From: Tychonema litorale BBK16
Lineage (GTDB): Bacteria > Cyanobacteriota > Cyanobacteriia > Cyanobacteriales > Microcoleaceae
Length of the DNA: 31,092 nucleotides
Direction of reading: 5' to 3'
NCBI RefSeq assembly: GCF_021648855.1
Contig: NZ_JAKJHX010000019.1
Location: forward strand, 1-31,092
Positions 1 to 7,847 of this stretch are shown piece after piece. The position numbers and the translations under genes were made by a program. Each line of letters starts with the position of its first letter. The stretch's first letter is position 1. The notes below the pieces were generated by a model. That model was given only the letters and a program-made list of their open reading frames with translations, was not told where the DNA came from and ran no database searches.

Positions 1-303
1 GTCGATGGCGATGCTGGAATATTGTGCGATCGATAATTTTGGGGTAGGGAAACGGCATTGCCGTGTCCGAATTGCCAGATTATCCATTTACGATGGTTGA
101 ATGCGATTCGGTTGATTTTGCCCATTACCCGGCATGAGGAGACGGCAGTGCCGTGTCCCTACGAATTGGGATGGTGATGCCGGAATATTGCACCATGGAT
201 AATTCTGGGTAGGGAAACGGCACTGCCGTGTCCGAATTTCTTACTGCCGTGTCCGTATTTCCGTGTCCCTATTTTTGTACTTTTACTATTCTATTTTCAT
301 AAT
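1..303. repeat. Left REP-like palindrome array beside the RAYT gene
   Basis: Copies of a short imperfect palindrome (core acggcagtgccgt or acggcactgccgt, with variants) lie near 50-70, 138-158 and 212-232, with half-sites near 243-270. They are preceded by GGAG or GTAG, the kind of tetranucleotide known to flank the REP hairpins recognised by RAYT transposases. Spacers carry repeated text such as 'gatggtgatgccggaat'. The block at about 69-168 is repeated almost exactly at 1121-1221 on the far side of the transposase gene. No coding region is supported here. Confidence 0.8.
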
Positions 304-882
304 ATGCCTTACGACCCCGAAAAACACCACCGCCGTTCTGTTCGTATTAAAGGATACGATTATACTCAACCGGGCGTTTATTACATTACAATTTGCACCA
401 AAGAACGACAATGTATATTCGGCGAGGTGCTTGACGGTCAAATGCAATTGAGTTTTCTAGGTGATATTGCCCACACTTGTTGGTTAGCCATTCCCAATCA
501 TTTTTCCCGTTTTCAATTAGATACCTTTGTGATTATGCCCGATCATGTACATGGACTTTTGGCGATCGTGGACAATACCCCGGTAACGACACAGCAAAAG
601 CCTATTCTTACCCGTGAAAAATTTGGTCAACCTGTTCGTGGTTCTATTCCTACAGCAATCCGTTCGTATAAAGGTGCTGTTACAAAATTAATTCATAAAT
701 TCTGCGAAACAACAGAGGTTCCTGTCTGGCAAGATGGTTTTTACGAATCAATTATCCGCGACGAAGAAATCTTGAATTGCACAAGGCAATACATCATCAA
801 TAATCCTCAGCGCTGGGGTGACAATCCTCAGAAATTAGAACATGAAAAAGATCACCCTATGTTGCTAGATTTACGTTTTTAA
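304..882 (+). CDS. REP-associated tyrosine transposase (RAYT, Y1/HUH family)
   Basis: A 192-residue protein of the IS200/IS605-related Y1 transposase superfamily. These enzymes cut single-stranded DNA at REP hairpins through a tyrosine-DNA intermediate. The HUH metal-binding motif is seen as MPDHVHG (His81, His83). The C-terminal part has the RAYT-type YIxxNP motif (YIINNPQRWG), whose Tyr is the expected nucleophile by homology. The N-terminus (YDPEKHHRRSVR, then YYITICTKERQ) is typical of cyanobacterial members. The ATG at 304 follows an AT-rich stretch with no clear ribosome binding site. The gene is intact, full length for the family, and flanked on both sides by REP-like palindromes, as expected of a domesticated RAYT rather than a self-mobile insertion sequence. 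Confidence 0.9.
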   Translation: MPYDPEKHHRRSVRIKGYDYTQPGVYYITICTKERQCIFGEVLDGQMQLSFLGDIAHTCWLAIPNHFSRFQLDTFVIMPDHVHGLLAIVDNTPVTTQQKPILTREKFGQPVRGSIPTAIRSYKGAVTKLIHKFCETTEVPVWQDGFYESIIRDEEILNCTRQYIINNPQRWGDNPQKLEHEKDHPMLLDLRF

Positions 883-1326
883 AGATTGGTAAAAATACGA
901 TTATTTTTAGCCGGAATGAGGAGACGGCAGTGCCGTGTCCCTACGAATTGGGATGGTGATGCCGGAATAATCGCACCATGAATAATTTTGGGTAGGGAAT
1001 GAGGAGACGGCAGTGCCGTGTCCCACGAATTGGGATGGTGATGCCGGAATAATTGTGCGATCGATAATTCTGGGGTAGGGAAACGGCACTGCCGTGTCCG
1101 TATTTCTTAATGCCGTGTCCGAATTGCCAGATTATCCATGGTGCGATGGTTGAATGCGATTCGGTTGATTTTGCCCATTACCCGGCATGAGGAGACGGCA
1201 GTGCCGTGTCCCTACGAATTGTCGATGGTGATGCCGGAATATTGTGCGATCGATAATTTTGGGGTAGGGAAACGGCATTGCCGTGTCCGAATTTCTTACT
1301 GCCGTGTCCATTTCTTACCATATTCC
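883..1326. repeat. Right REP-like palindrome array, downstream of ftsI and RAYT
   Basis: About 440 bp between the convergent RAYT and ftsI genes. It holds at least five REP-like palindromes (near 919-940, 1012-1032, 1081-1100, 1195-1215 and 1270-1290) in both orientations, with GGAG or GTAG at the foot. The stretch 1121-1221 repeats 69-168 with few changes. Short reading frames crossing it are low-complexity by-products of the repeats. The inverted copies could end transcription from both sides, but no classical U-tract terminator is visible. Confidence 0.8.
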
Positions 1327-3207
1327 CTACTTCTGATTAGGAGGAATCTTCTCAATACTAATCAGCGCCTCCATCACCGACTCCACAATCGGTGCCGCCA
1401 CAGTCCCCCCCGAACCCCCTTTCGGCTCATCAACCACCGCCAAAACCACATATCGAGGAGCATCCACAGGCATAATTCCCACAAAGCTAGTAATAATTGC
1501 CTTAGAATAACCACCACCACCAGCACTAGCCTTTTGAGCCGTACCTGTTTTCCCCGCAATCCGATAGCCCGAAATCTGTGCAGCTTTCCCCGTACCCCCA
1601 TCAACCACAGTTTCCATCATTTCTAAAACTTGCTTCGTAGTTTGTGGCGAAAAAACCTGCTTCCCTACACTCCTCGGAAGCTTCCAATAAGCTTCGCCTT
1701 CCCGATTGAAAAGTCCTCGCACAACATGAGGAGTTACCAACTTGCCACCATTTGCTAAAGCGCCATTAAGCTGTACCAATTGAATCGGAGTAATCGAAAA
1801 ACCTTGCCCAAAAGCAGTAGTAGCAACTTCCACCGGAGAATTAATAAATTGCTCTCGATTTTTGAGCTGACTGGTTACTTCAAAAGGCAAATCTGTTCCT
1901 GCACTTTGTCCCAATCCCAGTTTTTCCAAAGCTTGATAGTACACAGAAGACTTCATTTTACTCATGACATGAACCATCCCCACATTACTAGAATTTTTCA
2001 AAATCTTAGTAACACTAGAAGGCCCGCGCGCGCCTACTTGTTGATAGTCAGAATTTTGGATAGTCCAGGGATTCATGTAAATCCGACCCTCGTCGTTAAA
2101 CACAGTATCAGGTTTGACGACACCAGCTTCTAGCGCGATCGCCACATTGATTGCTTTAAAAGTTGAACCAGGCTCGTAAACATCAGTTACAGCCCAATTT
2201 TTATAACGTTCCAAACCAAAATCAAAATACTTATTTGGGTCATAAGAAGGTTCCGCCACCATCGACAGCAACTCCCCATTACGGGCATCCATCACAATCA
2301 CTGTGCCCCGTTTCGCCCCGTGTTCCTTCATTTTGTCCTTCAGAGCAATCCGCGCCGCCCGCTGCAAACGGCTGTCGATCGTCAATTGCAACTTCAAGTC
2401 ATCAAACTGAACAAAACCCGCCGCCAGTCGATCGGGAAGCCAATTCCCATTAATCGATTTGCTAAATTGAATCGACGGCATCGATCGCTCCAGCAAATTC
2501 TGCTGACTGTATTCTACTCCCGCTTGCCCCTTCCGCTCCCCATCCACATAACCAAGGACATCCGCCACCAATTCCTGCTGCGGATAAAAACGCTGCTGTT
2601 GTCGCACCAACTCCAACCCATCAACTGGACTACTTTTAATTAACATCCGAGAAACTCGATCGGCCACTTCTTGAGCCAAGGAATCCGCGATCGTAATTCC
2701 GCTCTCAGCAAGATTGAACTTTTGCAGCAATTCAGTTTCCGCCGTATTATTTGCACTAGCTTTGATGGGCAACATCGGAGCCAATGCAGCCGCGATTTCC
2801 CCCTTCGTGTGCTTGAATAACTTCGGGTGAGCGTAGAGCGTGTACACCTGTCGATCGATCGCCAAAACATTCCCACTGCGGTCAATAATCGGGCGTCTCG
2901 GCACAAACGGCTCAGTTTTGAGAGTTTGCTGTTGCTGGGCCTGTTTTTGCAGCGCCGAGGCTCGTGTCACCTGCAAATAAAACAAATTCACCGCCAGCCC
3001 CAGCCCCGAAAACATCAACACCGCCCACACCACCCACAAGCGAAACTTACTGCGTTTTAAACGTTCCAGCGGCTGCCGAGGCTGCCTGCTAGGGTTGCCA
3101 GAAACAGAGCTTTTTGTTGCTTTAGGCGATCGAATGCGATCGTCCTGCTGTTTCGGACGTTTTGAGGTCGGCGCTCTATGGCGGTCAAAACGGGGGTCGT
3201 AGGTCAT
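1327..3207 (-). CDS. ftsI: Peptidoglycan D,D-transpeptidase FtsI (penicillin-binding protein 2/3 class)
   Basis: A 626-residue class B penicillin-binding protein that cross-links septal peptidoglycan in the periplasm as part of the divisome. There is a basic, Pro/Ser/Arg-rich cytoplasmic tail of about 50 residues, one membrane helix at about 57-78, a PBP dimerisation domain (RRPIIDRSGNVLA, about 105-117), then the transpeptidase domain. The three active-site motifs are present: STFK near residue 347 (acylated Ser), SSN near 406 and KTGT near 552. Length fits the family. The ATG at 3207 has no Shine-Dalgarno sequence. The coding strand there is a run of eight heptamers (CCTTCTT) plus short fragments. 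The ftsL-like gene lies upstream on the same strand, separated by about 240 bp of repeats, so the two may form a dcw-type pair. Confidence 0.93.
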   Translation of the reverse strand: MTYDPRFDRHRAPTSKRPKQQDDRIRSPKATKSSVSGNPSRQPRQPLERLKRSKFRLWVVWAVLMFSGLGLAVNLFYLQVTRASALQKQAQQQQTLKTEPFVPRRPIIDRSGNVLAIDRQVYTLYAHPKLFKHTKGEIAAALAPMLPIKASANNTAETELLQKFNLAESGITIADSLAQEVADRVSRMLIKSSPVDGLELVRQQQRFYPQQELVADVLGYVDGERKGQAGVEYSQQNLLERSMPSIQFSKSINGNWLPDRLAAGFVQFDDLKLQLTIDSRLQRAARIALKDKMKEHGAKRGTVIVMDARNGELLSMVAEPSYDPNKYFDFGLERYKNWAVTDVYEPGSTFKAINVAIALEAGVVKPDTVFNDEGRIYMNPWTIQNSDYQQVGARGPSSVTKILKNSSNVGMVHVMSKMKSSVYYQALEKLGLGQSAGTDLPFEVTSQLKNREQFINSPVEVATTAFGQGFSITPIQLVQLNGALANGGKLVTPHVVRGLFNREGEAYWKLPRSVGKQVFSPQTTKQVLEMMETVVDGGTGKAAQISGYRIAGKTGTAQKASAGGGGYSKAIITSFVGIMPVDAPRYVVLAVVDEPKGGSGGTVAAPIVESVMEALISIEKIPPNQK

Positions 3208-3214
3208 AGGAAGG

Positions 3215-3270
3215 AAGAAGGAAGAAGGAAGAAGGAAGAAGGAAGAAGGAAGAAGGAAGAAGGAAGAAGG
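3215..3270. repeat. Heptamer array (aagaagg) x8 before the ftsI start
   Basis: Eight perfect head-to-tail copies of aagaagg, with aagg just before the first. On the ftsI coding strand this is an unbroken pyrimidine tract ending a few bases from the ATG. It resembles the short tandemly repeated repetitive (STRR) heptamers known in cyanobacteria. Copy number is probably variable. Confidence 0.95.
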
Positions 3271-3275
3271 TTCTT

Positions 3276-3353
3276 GGACACTGAGCGTAGTCGAAGTGTC
3301 CGATGCCCGATGCTTCGACGGAGTTTATCCTTAGCGTAGTCGAAGGGCTCAGC
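3276..3353. repeat. Two constant-loop hairpins (gagcgtagtcga family)
   Basis: At 3276-3301 the arms ggacact/agtgtcc enclose the loop gagcgtagtcga. At about 3328-3347 the arms cctt/aagg enclose agcgtagtcg. The same loop with different stems recurs at 26584-26675. Confidence 0.75.
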
Positions 3354-3359
3354 ACAAGT

Positions 3360-3443
3360 GCCCGATGCCCGATGCCCGATGCCCAATGCCCAATGCCCCA
3401 TGCCCGATGCCCGATGCCCAATTCCCAATTCCCCATGCCCAAA
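3360..3443. repeat. Heptamer array (gcccgat/gcccaat) x12 after the ftsL-like gene
   Basis: Twelve consecutive 7-bp units, mostly gcccgat or gcccaat with gccccat, tcccaat and tccccat variants. The array ends directly beside the stop codon of the ftsL-like gene (3445-3447). A small fragment of the same repeat occurs near 12184-12209. Confidence 0.92.
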
Positions 3444-3444
3444 A

Positions 3445-4029
3445 TCAATAACCCAGCGGCGTTTTAACGGCACCTTCACCAGATCGCACTGGTTCTGGAC
3501 TTGGTATAGTTGTCGCTTGGGGCGATCGACCAACTGGAACTGGTTCCAAAAAAATCATCTCTCCAGGCTTCTGAGAAGCCAAGCCCGTTTCTGGATTTTC
3601 CGCTTCTTTCGCCAGTTGGTGTTTCAAGACTTCGCTGGCGGCACTCAACTGCTGTTCTCGGAGGCGCAGAGTTTCCAGCTTTTGATACTCCTGACTCCAG
3701 CGCTGCTCGCTGTACACAGTTAAACCGTAGAGACTCAAAGCCCCGCCCAGAATTAGCATAACTGCTACAGAAGAAGCGCGTTGTACTTGCAGGAGCGATC
3801 GCAACCACGCCGGTTGGAAACGAGGATTCGGAAGCACTTTCAGCGTCGATGCTTCCGAGCGAGGTAGTGCCTGAACAGCTTCTGCTGCCGAGTAGTTAGG
3901 CAGTACCGGCCCTGTTTTGGCACGCCTCCTTTGAGTAATGGAAGTAACTTTGCTCGTGGTAGACCCTACAGAGGGTTTGCGGGGGGCTCTGGAGCCGCGA
4001 GAATCCGTGGACCTGATAGTAGCAGTCAT
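3445..4029 (-). CDS. FtsL-like divisome protein
   Basis: A 194-residue bitopic membrane protein. It has a basic Ser/Thr/Arg-rich cytoplasmic region (1-85), a single membrane helix (about 87-107, AVMLILGGALSLYGL) and a coiled-coil-prone periplasmic stretch (about 110-143, QKLETLRLREQQLSAASEVL), then a Pro-rich tail. This topology and the position directly upstream of ftsI match the cyanobacterial FtsL/septum-formation initiator class, which bridges FtsQ/FtsB and FtsW/FtsI. The start chosen is the ATG at 4029, preceded by GGTGAG. A TTG at 4041 and a GTG at 4038 are in frame and less likely. Sequence conservation of FtsL is low, so the call rests on topology and neighbourhood. Confidence 0.72.
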   Translation of the reverse strand: MTATIRSTDSRGSRAPRKPSVGSTTSKVTSITQRRRAKTGPVLPNYSAAEAVQALPRSEASTLKVLPNPRFQPAWLRSLLQVQRASSVAVMLILGGALSLYGLTVYSEQRWSQEYQKLETLRLREQQLSAASEVLKHQLAKEAENPETGLASQKPGEMIFLEPVPVGRSPQATTIPSPEPVRSGEGAVKTPLGY

Positions 4030-4491
4030 AACACTCACCAATACTTGACTTAGGTTAATATTTATTTTGTGGCGATCGGACAGCCAGTTGTGGCAATTTC
4101 GCTTAGATCGGTTATCCTTGCCAAGGATAGCTCACAAACCAACTAAACCATCAGGCCACTGGTATATTTTCCTGCTTATTGTGTCAGAAAGATATAACCC
4201 TTCCTGATCGGATGCTGGGGAGTAGAACTAATCATTTAGCTGATCGGCAGTCGGATATGGCATAATTCTCACAATAAAATCCTGTAGAGGTATACCTCGA
4301 AGGAAAATTCAACATATCCTCAAGGGGTCTGTTGTCAGCCCACAAAATAATCTTTGATTTGATGTGGGAAAATGTGACTAAATGCACTATTGTAATCAAC
4401 GAGCGAATCGTCGATCTATTCGTGCCACCAATTAGTTCTCAAGTAAACTATTCCCTTCCTTGCGATGGGTTTTTAACCTCGGAGATTTTTT
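4030..4491. other. Intergenic region between the ftsL-like and lipoprotein genes
   Basis: About 460 bp serving two divergent genes. It contains a small hairpin at 4113-4129 (tatcctt/aaggata) and a perfect 12-bp palindrome gaggtatacctc at 4287-4298 that could be an operator. A reading frame at 4332-4562 overlaps the lipoprotein start in another frame and looks non-coding. I see no convincing -35/-10 pair and no known RNA. Confidence 0.5.
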
Positions 4492-4725
4492 ATGAACAAG
4501 GAATTGATTCGTCTGACTTTGGTACTGGGCTTAGCAGCCACTCTTGGCGCCTGCGCTGGTGAAACTGCCCCTACCGCCACCCCTTCACCCGCTGGTGACA
4601 CAAGTTCCCCTGCTGTTTCTACTCCAGCACCAACGGAAACTCCAAAGAGCTCTCCTGGGGCTGAGAAGTCTCCAACCGGAGGATCTGCTTCTCCTGCTGC
4701 CTCTCCTTCTCCTAAAAAGCCCTAA
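4492..4725 (+). CDS. Small Pro/Ser/Thr-rich lipoprotein
   Basis: A 77-residue protein with a lipoprotein signal peptide: MNKELIR, a hydrophobic stretch, then the lipobox LGAC with Cys21 as the predicted lipidated residue. The mature part is almost entirely Pro, Ser, Thr, Ala, Gly and Lys (SPAGDTSSPAVSTPAPTETP), so it is probably unstructured and surface-tethered. The ATG at 4492 follows GGAG with good spacing. No domain is recognised. It stands alone upstream of glgB, with over 400 bp between, so it is not clearly in an operon. Function unknown. Confidence 0.75.
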   Translation: MNKELIRLTLVLGLAATLGACAGETAPTATPSPAGDTSSPAVSTPAPTETPKSSPGAEKSPTGGSASPAASPSPKKP

Positions 4726-5163
4726 CCTGGGCGATCGCGAAGTACAGCCCCAACGGGCCTAGCCTCCTCCTAAAAAATCGTTCGCTTCTCACATTTTTTA
4801 ACGACACGGGTCTGGGCCTTAAGTTGGGTGTTGGTTGTTTTCTAAAGGTTAAAAAATCCCATATCACATAAGTAGTAAAAAGTCAATTATCTTTCGAGAT
4901 AAATATAATTTCTTTAATTTGTTTTAATATTTCTATAGTTTAGACATTAGCCCTGGTTCAGTAAGACCCCAGCTCAATGGCAGGCAAAAACATTGAACCT
5001 GCTATCTGGGTCGATCGTGCGCGCAGCAGCCGTGCCTGGTCAACTCAAGTTAATTCAATGGTAGGATTATTAAGAAAAAATGTAAAAAAATGTAAAGTGA
5101 CACGTTGCTCTAGTTTTTTTGTTTTGAAAATGATTAAGTTAAGTGATTGAGGTAAGTAGTTTT
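4726..5163. other. Long leader region upstream of glgB
   Basis: About 440 bp, very AT-rich at 4850-4945 and 5060-5130. A GC-rich island at about 4951-5040 can fold (separate entry). Poly-T and poly-A runs lie just before glgB. A GTG at 5143 is in frame with glgB, but the ATG at 5164 fits the family N-terminus better. No other gene seen. Confidence 0.5.
4965..5012 (+). promoter_or_regulatory. Possible structured leader RNA with competing stems
   Basis: Outer arms gaccccag (4965-4972) and ctgggtc (5006-5012) can pair with one bulge. Inside, tcaatg (4974-4979) pairs with cattga (4991-4996), or gcagg (4980-4984) pairs with cctgc (4998-5002), but the two inner helices exclude each other. It lies about 150 bp before glgB. 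It does not match any riboswitch consensus I know. It may be a regulatory leader, a small RNA or chance. Confidence 0.3.
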
Positions 5164-7458
5164 ATGTCTGCGACCGTCCCATTTGAACAGATTGACCGGA
5201 TTGTGGGGAATCAGCACCACGATCCATTTGAAGTGCTTGGCCCCCACGCGATCGAACAAAACGGCAAAAAAATCTGGGCTGTGCGAGTTTATCTACCCAA
5301 TGCGGATGCGGTATCGGTGGTTTTGCCAGAATCGAGGGCAGAACATCCGATGCAGTCAGTACACCACCCTCATTTTTTTGAATGTGCGATCGAAACTCCA
5401 GAACTCGCTAACTACCAACTGCGAGTTAAAGAAGGAGAACACGAACGTTTCATCTACGACCCCTACGCATTTCGATCGCCCAAACTCACAGAATTCGACC
5501 AACACCTATTCTCAGAAGGCAATCACCACCGGATCTACGAAAAACTGGGAGCACACATCACCCAAGTAGACGGCATCCCAGGAGTCTACTTTGCCGTTTG
5601 GGCTCCCAATGCCCGCAACGTCTCAGTTTTAGGTGATTTCAACTATTGGGACGGCCGCAAACACCAAATGCGGAAATCCCAAAACGGCATCTGGGAATTA
5701 TTTATTCCGGGACTCGATGATGGAACTCACTACAAATATGAAGTGAAAAACCAAGACGGACATCCCTATGAAAAGTCCGATCCCTACGGTTTCCAGCAAG
5801 AAGTGCGACCGAAAACAGCATCAATTGTCACCAACTTAGACACCTATACTTGGAACGACAGCGCTTGGATCGAAAAACGGCGACACACAGACCCACTCAC
5901 ACAGCCGGTTTCGGTTTACGAATGCCACATCGGTTCCTGGCTGCACGCCGCTACAGACGAACCCGCCCTCCTACCAAATGGCGACATAGAACCTTCCGTG
6001 GTAGTTTCAGAACTGAAACCAGGAGCACGGTTTCTGACTTACCGGGAATTAGTCGATCGACTAATTCCTTATGTCAAAGATTTGGGATTCACTCACATCG
6101 AAATTCTGCCAGTAGCAGAACATCCCTTCGACGGTTCTTGGGGCTATCAAGTAACGGGCTATTTCGCCCCAACTTCCCGCTACGGAACGCCTGAAGATTT
6201 CATGTATTTTGTTGACCAATGTCATGCCGCTGGTATTGGTGTATTAGTGGACTGGGTACCAGGACATTTCCCCAAAGATGGCCACGGTTTGGCATTCTTT
6301 GACGGAACTCACTTATACGAACACGCCGATCCGCGCAAAGGCGAACACAAAGAGTGGGGAACCCTAGTATTTAACTACGGCCGCAACGAGGTGCGGAATT
6401 TCTTAGTAGCAAATGCTCTGTTCTGGTTTGACAAGTACCACATCGACGGAATTCGGGTGGATGCGGTGGCTTCGATGCTGTATTTGGATTACTGCCGCGA
6501 ACCCGGAGAATGGCTGACGAACCAGTACGGTGGTCGGGAAAATATTGAGGCGGCAGATTTTCTGCGACAGGTGAATCATGCAATTTTTAGCTATTTCCCT
6601 GGTGCACTGTCGATCGCCGAAGAATCTACCTCTTGGCCGATGGTGTCTTGGCCAACTTATGTAGGTGGTTTGGGCTTCAATCTGAAGTGGAACATGGGTT
6701 GGATGCACGATATGCTGGACTATTTCAGCATGGATCCTTGGTTCCGCCAGTTTCATCAGAACAACATAACTTTCAGTATGTGGTACAACCACAGTGAGAA
6801 TTTCATGCTAGCCCTGTCCCACGATGAGGTAGTTCACGGGAAGGCTCACATTATTGGGAAAATGCCGGGAGATGAATGGCAAAAGTGTGCGAACGTGCGA
6901 TGTTTGTTTACTTTTATGTTTTCTCATCCCGGCAAGAAAACCATGTTTATGGGGATGGAGTTCGGCCAGTACCAAGAGTGGAATGTTTGGGGGGATTTGC
7001 AGTGGGATTTGCTGCAATTCGAGCCTCACCAAAAGTTGAAGTTGTTTTTTAAGGATTTGAACAATTTGTATCGCAGCGAATCGGCACTTTATAGTCAAGA
7101 TTTTGCTGAGGAAGGGTTTGAGTGGATTGATTGCAGTGACAATCGCCACAGCGTCGTAGCCTTTGTGCGTCGATCGAAGGATGGTAATGAGTTTGTGGTG
7201 ACGGTTTGCAATTTTACGCCGCAGCCGCATTCTCATTATCGGGTAGGAGTGCCGGAACCGGGTTTCTATACGGAGTTGTTTAACAGCGACGCGCGGGAGT
7301 ACGGTGGCAGCAATATGGGCAATTTGGGTGGCAAGTGGACTGATGATTGGTGGTTCCATAATAGTGCTTATTCGATCGACTTGTGTTTGCCACCGTTGGG
7401 TGTGTTGATCTTAAAGATCGATCGGGTCAAAACATCGGCAAAATCTCAAGAGTTTTGA
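5164..7458 (+). CDS. glgB: 1,4-alpha-glucan branching enzyme
   Basis: A 764-residue GH13 enzyme that introduces alpha-1,6 branches into glycogen in the cytoplasm. There is an N-terminal cyanobacterial/proteobacterial-type extension, a CBM48 module (about 130-230, [21 protein letters not shown]), then the catalytic barrel. GH13 motifs are visible: VDWVPGHF near 362, GIRVDAVAS with nucleophile Asp433, the AEEST motif with acid/base Glu486, and [10 protein letters not shown] with Asp554. The C-terminal beta domain ends [12 protein letters not shown]. The ATG at 5164 ([14 protein letters not shown]) matches the usual start and gives the usual length. A GTG 21 bases earlier is in frame. The gene appears monocistronic, with repeats following the stop. 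Confidence 0.97.
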   Translation: MSATVPFEQIDRIVGNQHHDPFEVLGPHAIEQNGKKIWAVRVYLPNADAVSVVLPESRAEHPMQSVHHPHFFECAIETPELANYQLRVKEGEHERFIYDPYAFRSPKLTEFDQHLFSEGNHHRIYEKLGAHITQVDGIPGVYFAVWAPNARNVSVLGDFNYWDGRKHQMRKSQNGIWELFIPGLDDGTHYKYEVKNQDGHPYEKSDPYGFQQEVRPKTASIVTNLDTYTWNDSAWIEKRRHTDPLTQPVSVYECHIGSWLHAATDEPALLPNGDIEPSVVVSELKPGARFLTYRELVDRLIPYVKDLGFTHIEILPVAEHPFDGSWGYQVTGYFAPTSRYGTPEDFMYFVDQCHAAGIGVLVDWVPGHFPKDGHGLAFFDGTHLYEHADPRKGEHKEWGTLVFNYGRNEVRNFLVANALFWFDKYHIDGIRVDAVASMLYLDYCREPGEWLTNQYGGRENIEAADFLRQVNHAIFSYFPGALSIAEESTSWPMVSWPTYVGGLGFNLKWNMGWMHDMLDYFSMDPWFRQFHQNNITFSMWYNHSENFMLALSHDEVVHGKAHIIGKMPGDEWQKCANVRCLFTFMFSHPGKKTMFMGMEFGQYQEWNVWGDLQWDLLQFEPHQKLKLFFKDLNNLYRSESALYSQDFAEEGFEWIDCSDNRHSVVAFVRRSKDGNEFVVTVCNFTPQPHSHYRVGVPEPGFYTELFNSDAREYGGSNMGNLGGKWTDDWWFHNSAYSIDLCLPPLGVLILKIDRVKTSAKSQEF

Positions 7459-7463
7459 TAAAT

Positions 7464-7502
7464 GTTGACCGTTGACGGTTGACGGTTGACTGTTGATGGT
7501 TG
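7464..7502. repeat. Heptamer array (gttgacg) x5 after glgB
   Basis: Five consecutive units gttgacc, gttgacg, gttgacg, gttgact, gttgatg and a partial sixth, beginning six bases after the glgB stop. STRR-like. Confidence 0.9.
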
Positions 7503-7528
7503 GTCTAGAATTAGGAGACGGCAGTGCC

Positions 7529-7725
7529 CATTGGTGTCAACTTAACGGCAAACCCAGTCAGAGACTACTGTTTGACTATTAAATCTAGATCCCCCCTAAC
7601 CCCCCTTAAGAAGGGGGGGACAGGAGTCTTTTCAAAGTCCCCCTTCTTAAGGGGGATTTAGGGGGATCTAGACTATGGTAAAAACCAGATTTATCATGGC
7701 TTTCGGGCTTAAGTTGACACCAATG
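7529..7725. mobile_element. MITE-like element inserted in a REP palindrome, with 9-bp target duplication
   Basis: A 197-bp non-coding element bounded by perfect 17-bp terminal inverted repeats, cattggtgtcaacttaa (7529-7545) and its complement (7709-7725). On both outer sides lies the same-direction 9-mer ggcagtgcc (7520-7528 and 7726-7734), the expected target site duplication. Removing the element and one 9-mer restores a perfect palindrome with 10-base arms ggagacggca and tgccgtctcc around one central base. No transposase is inside, so a full-length relative must act in trans. The interior holds a nested G/C-run hairpin (separate entry). Confidence 0.85.
7584..7672. repeat. Nested C-run/G-run hairpin repeat, copy 1
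   Basis: The left arm 7584-7620 (tctagatcccccc, then ccccttaag) is complementary over most of its length to the right arm 7637-7672, and each arm also folds on itself through cttaag. A related copy lies at 25685-25801. This is a repeat type common in filamentous cyanobacterial intergenic DNA. Confidence 0.8.
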
Positions 7726-7757
7726 GGCAGTGCCGTCTCCCTACCGAAAATAATACT

Positions 7758-7782
7758 GTAGGGACACGACACTGTCGTGTCC
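7758..7782. repeat. REP-like perfect palindrome with GTAG foot
   Basis: Arms ggacacgaca and tgtcgtgtcc surround one central c (7762-7782), with GTAG directly before (7758-7761). Same architecture as the palindromes beside the RAYT gene. Confidence 0.75.
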
Positions 7783-7816
7783 TCTATATCACAAGGAGTG
7801 CAACCGGAATTGATAT

Positions 7817-7847
7817 AACAAATAACAAATAACAAATAACAAATAAC
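7817..7847. repeat. Heptamer array (aacaaat) x4 after the glycosyltransferase
   Basis: Four perfect aacaaat units plus a partial fifth, ending at the last base of the glycosyltransferase stop codon (minus strand, 7847-7849). Confidence 0.9.

Noticed and set aside
263..451. A 62-codon frame overlapping the RAYT start
   Set aside because: Out of frame with the transposase, hydrophobic at random, no ribosome binding site.
907..1089. Minus-strand 60-codon frame in the REP array
   Set aside because: Composed of repeated palindromes; no protein-like content.
1138..2643. Several plus-strand frames of 76-162 codons over ftsI
   Set aside because: They lie antisense to a clear penicillin-binding protein and show no family features.
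3360..3443. Possible CRISPR array
   Set aside because: The unit is seven bases with no spacers; it is a simple tandem repeat.
4332..4562. A 76-codon frame upstream of and overlapping the lipoprotein
   Set aside because: The lipoprotein has a lipobox and ribosome binding site; this frame has neither.
4974..5002. H-type pseudoknot before glgB
   Set aside because: The loop lengths (0, 6 and 1 bases) cannot cross the helices, so the two stems can only be alternatives.
6371..7359. Antisense frames of 70-183 codons in glgB
   Set aside because: Fully inside a well-supported gene, and their residues look like reversed glgB codons.
7584..7672. Rho-independent terminator of glgB
   Set aside because: It lies within a mobile element over 120 bases past the stop, and there is no U-run.
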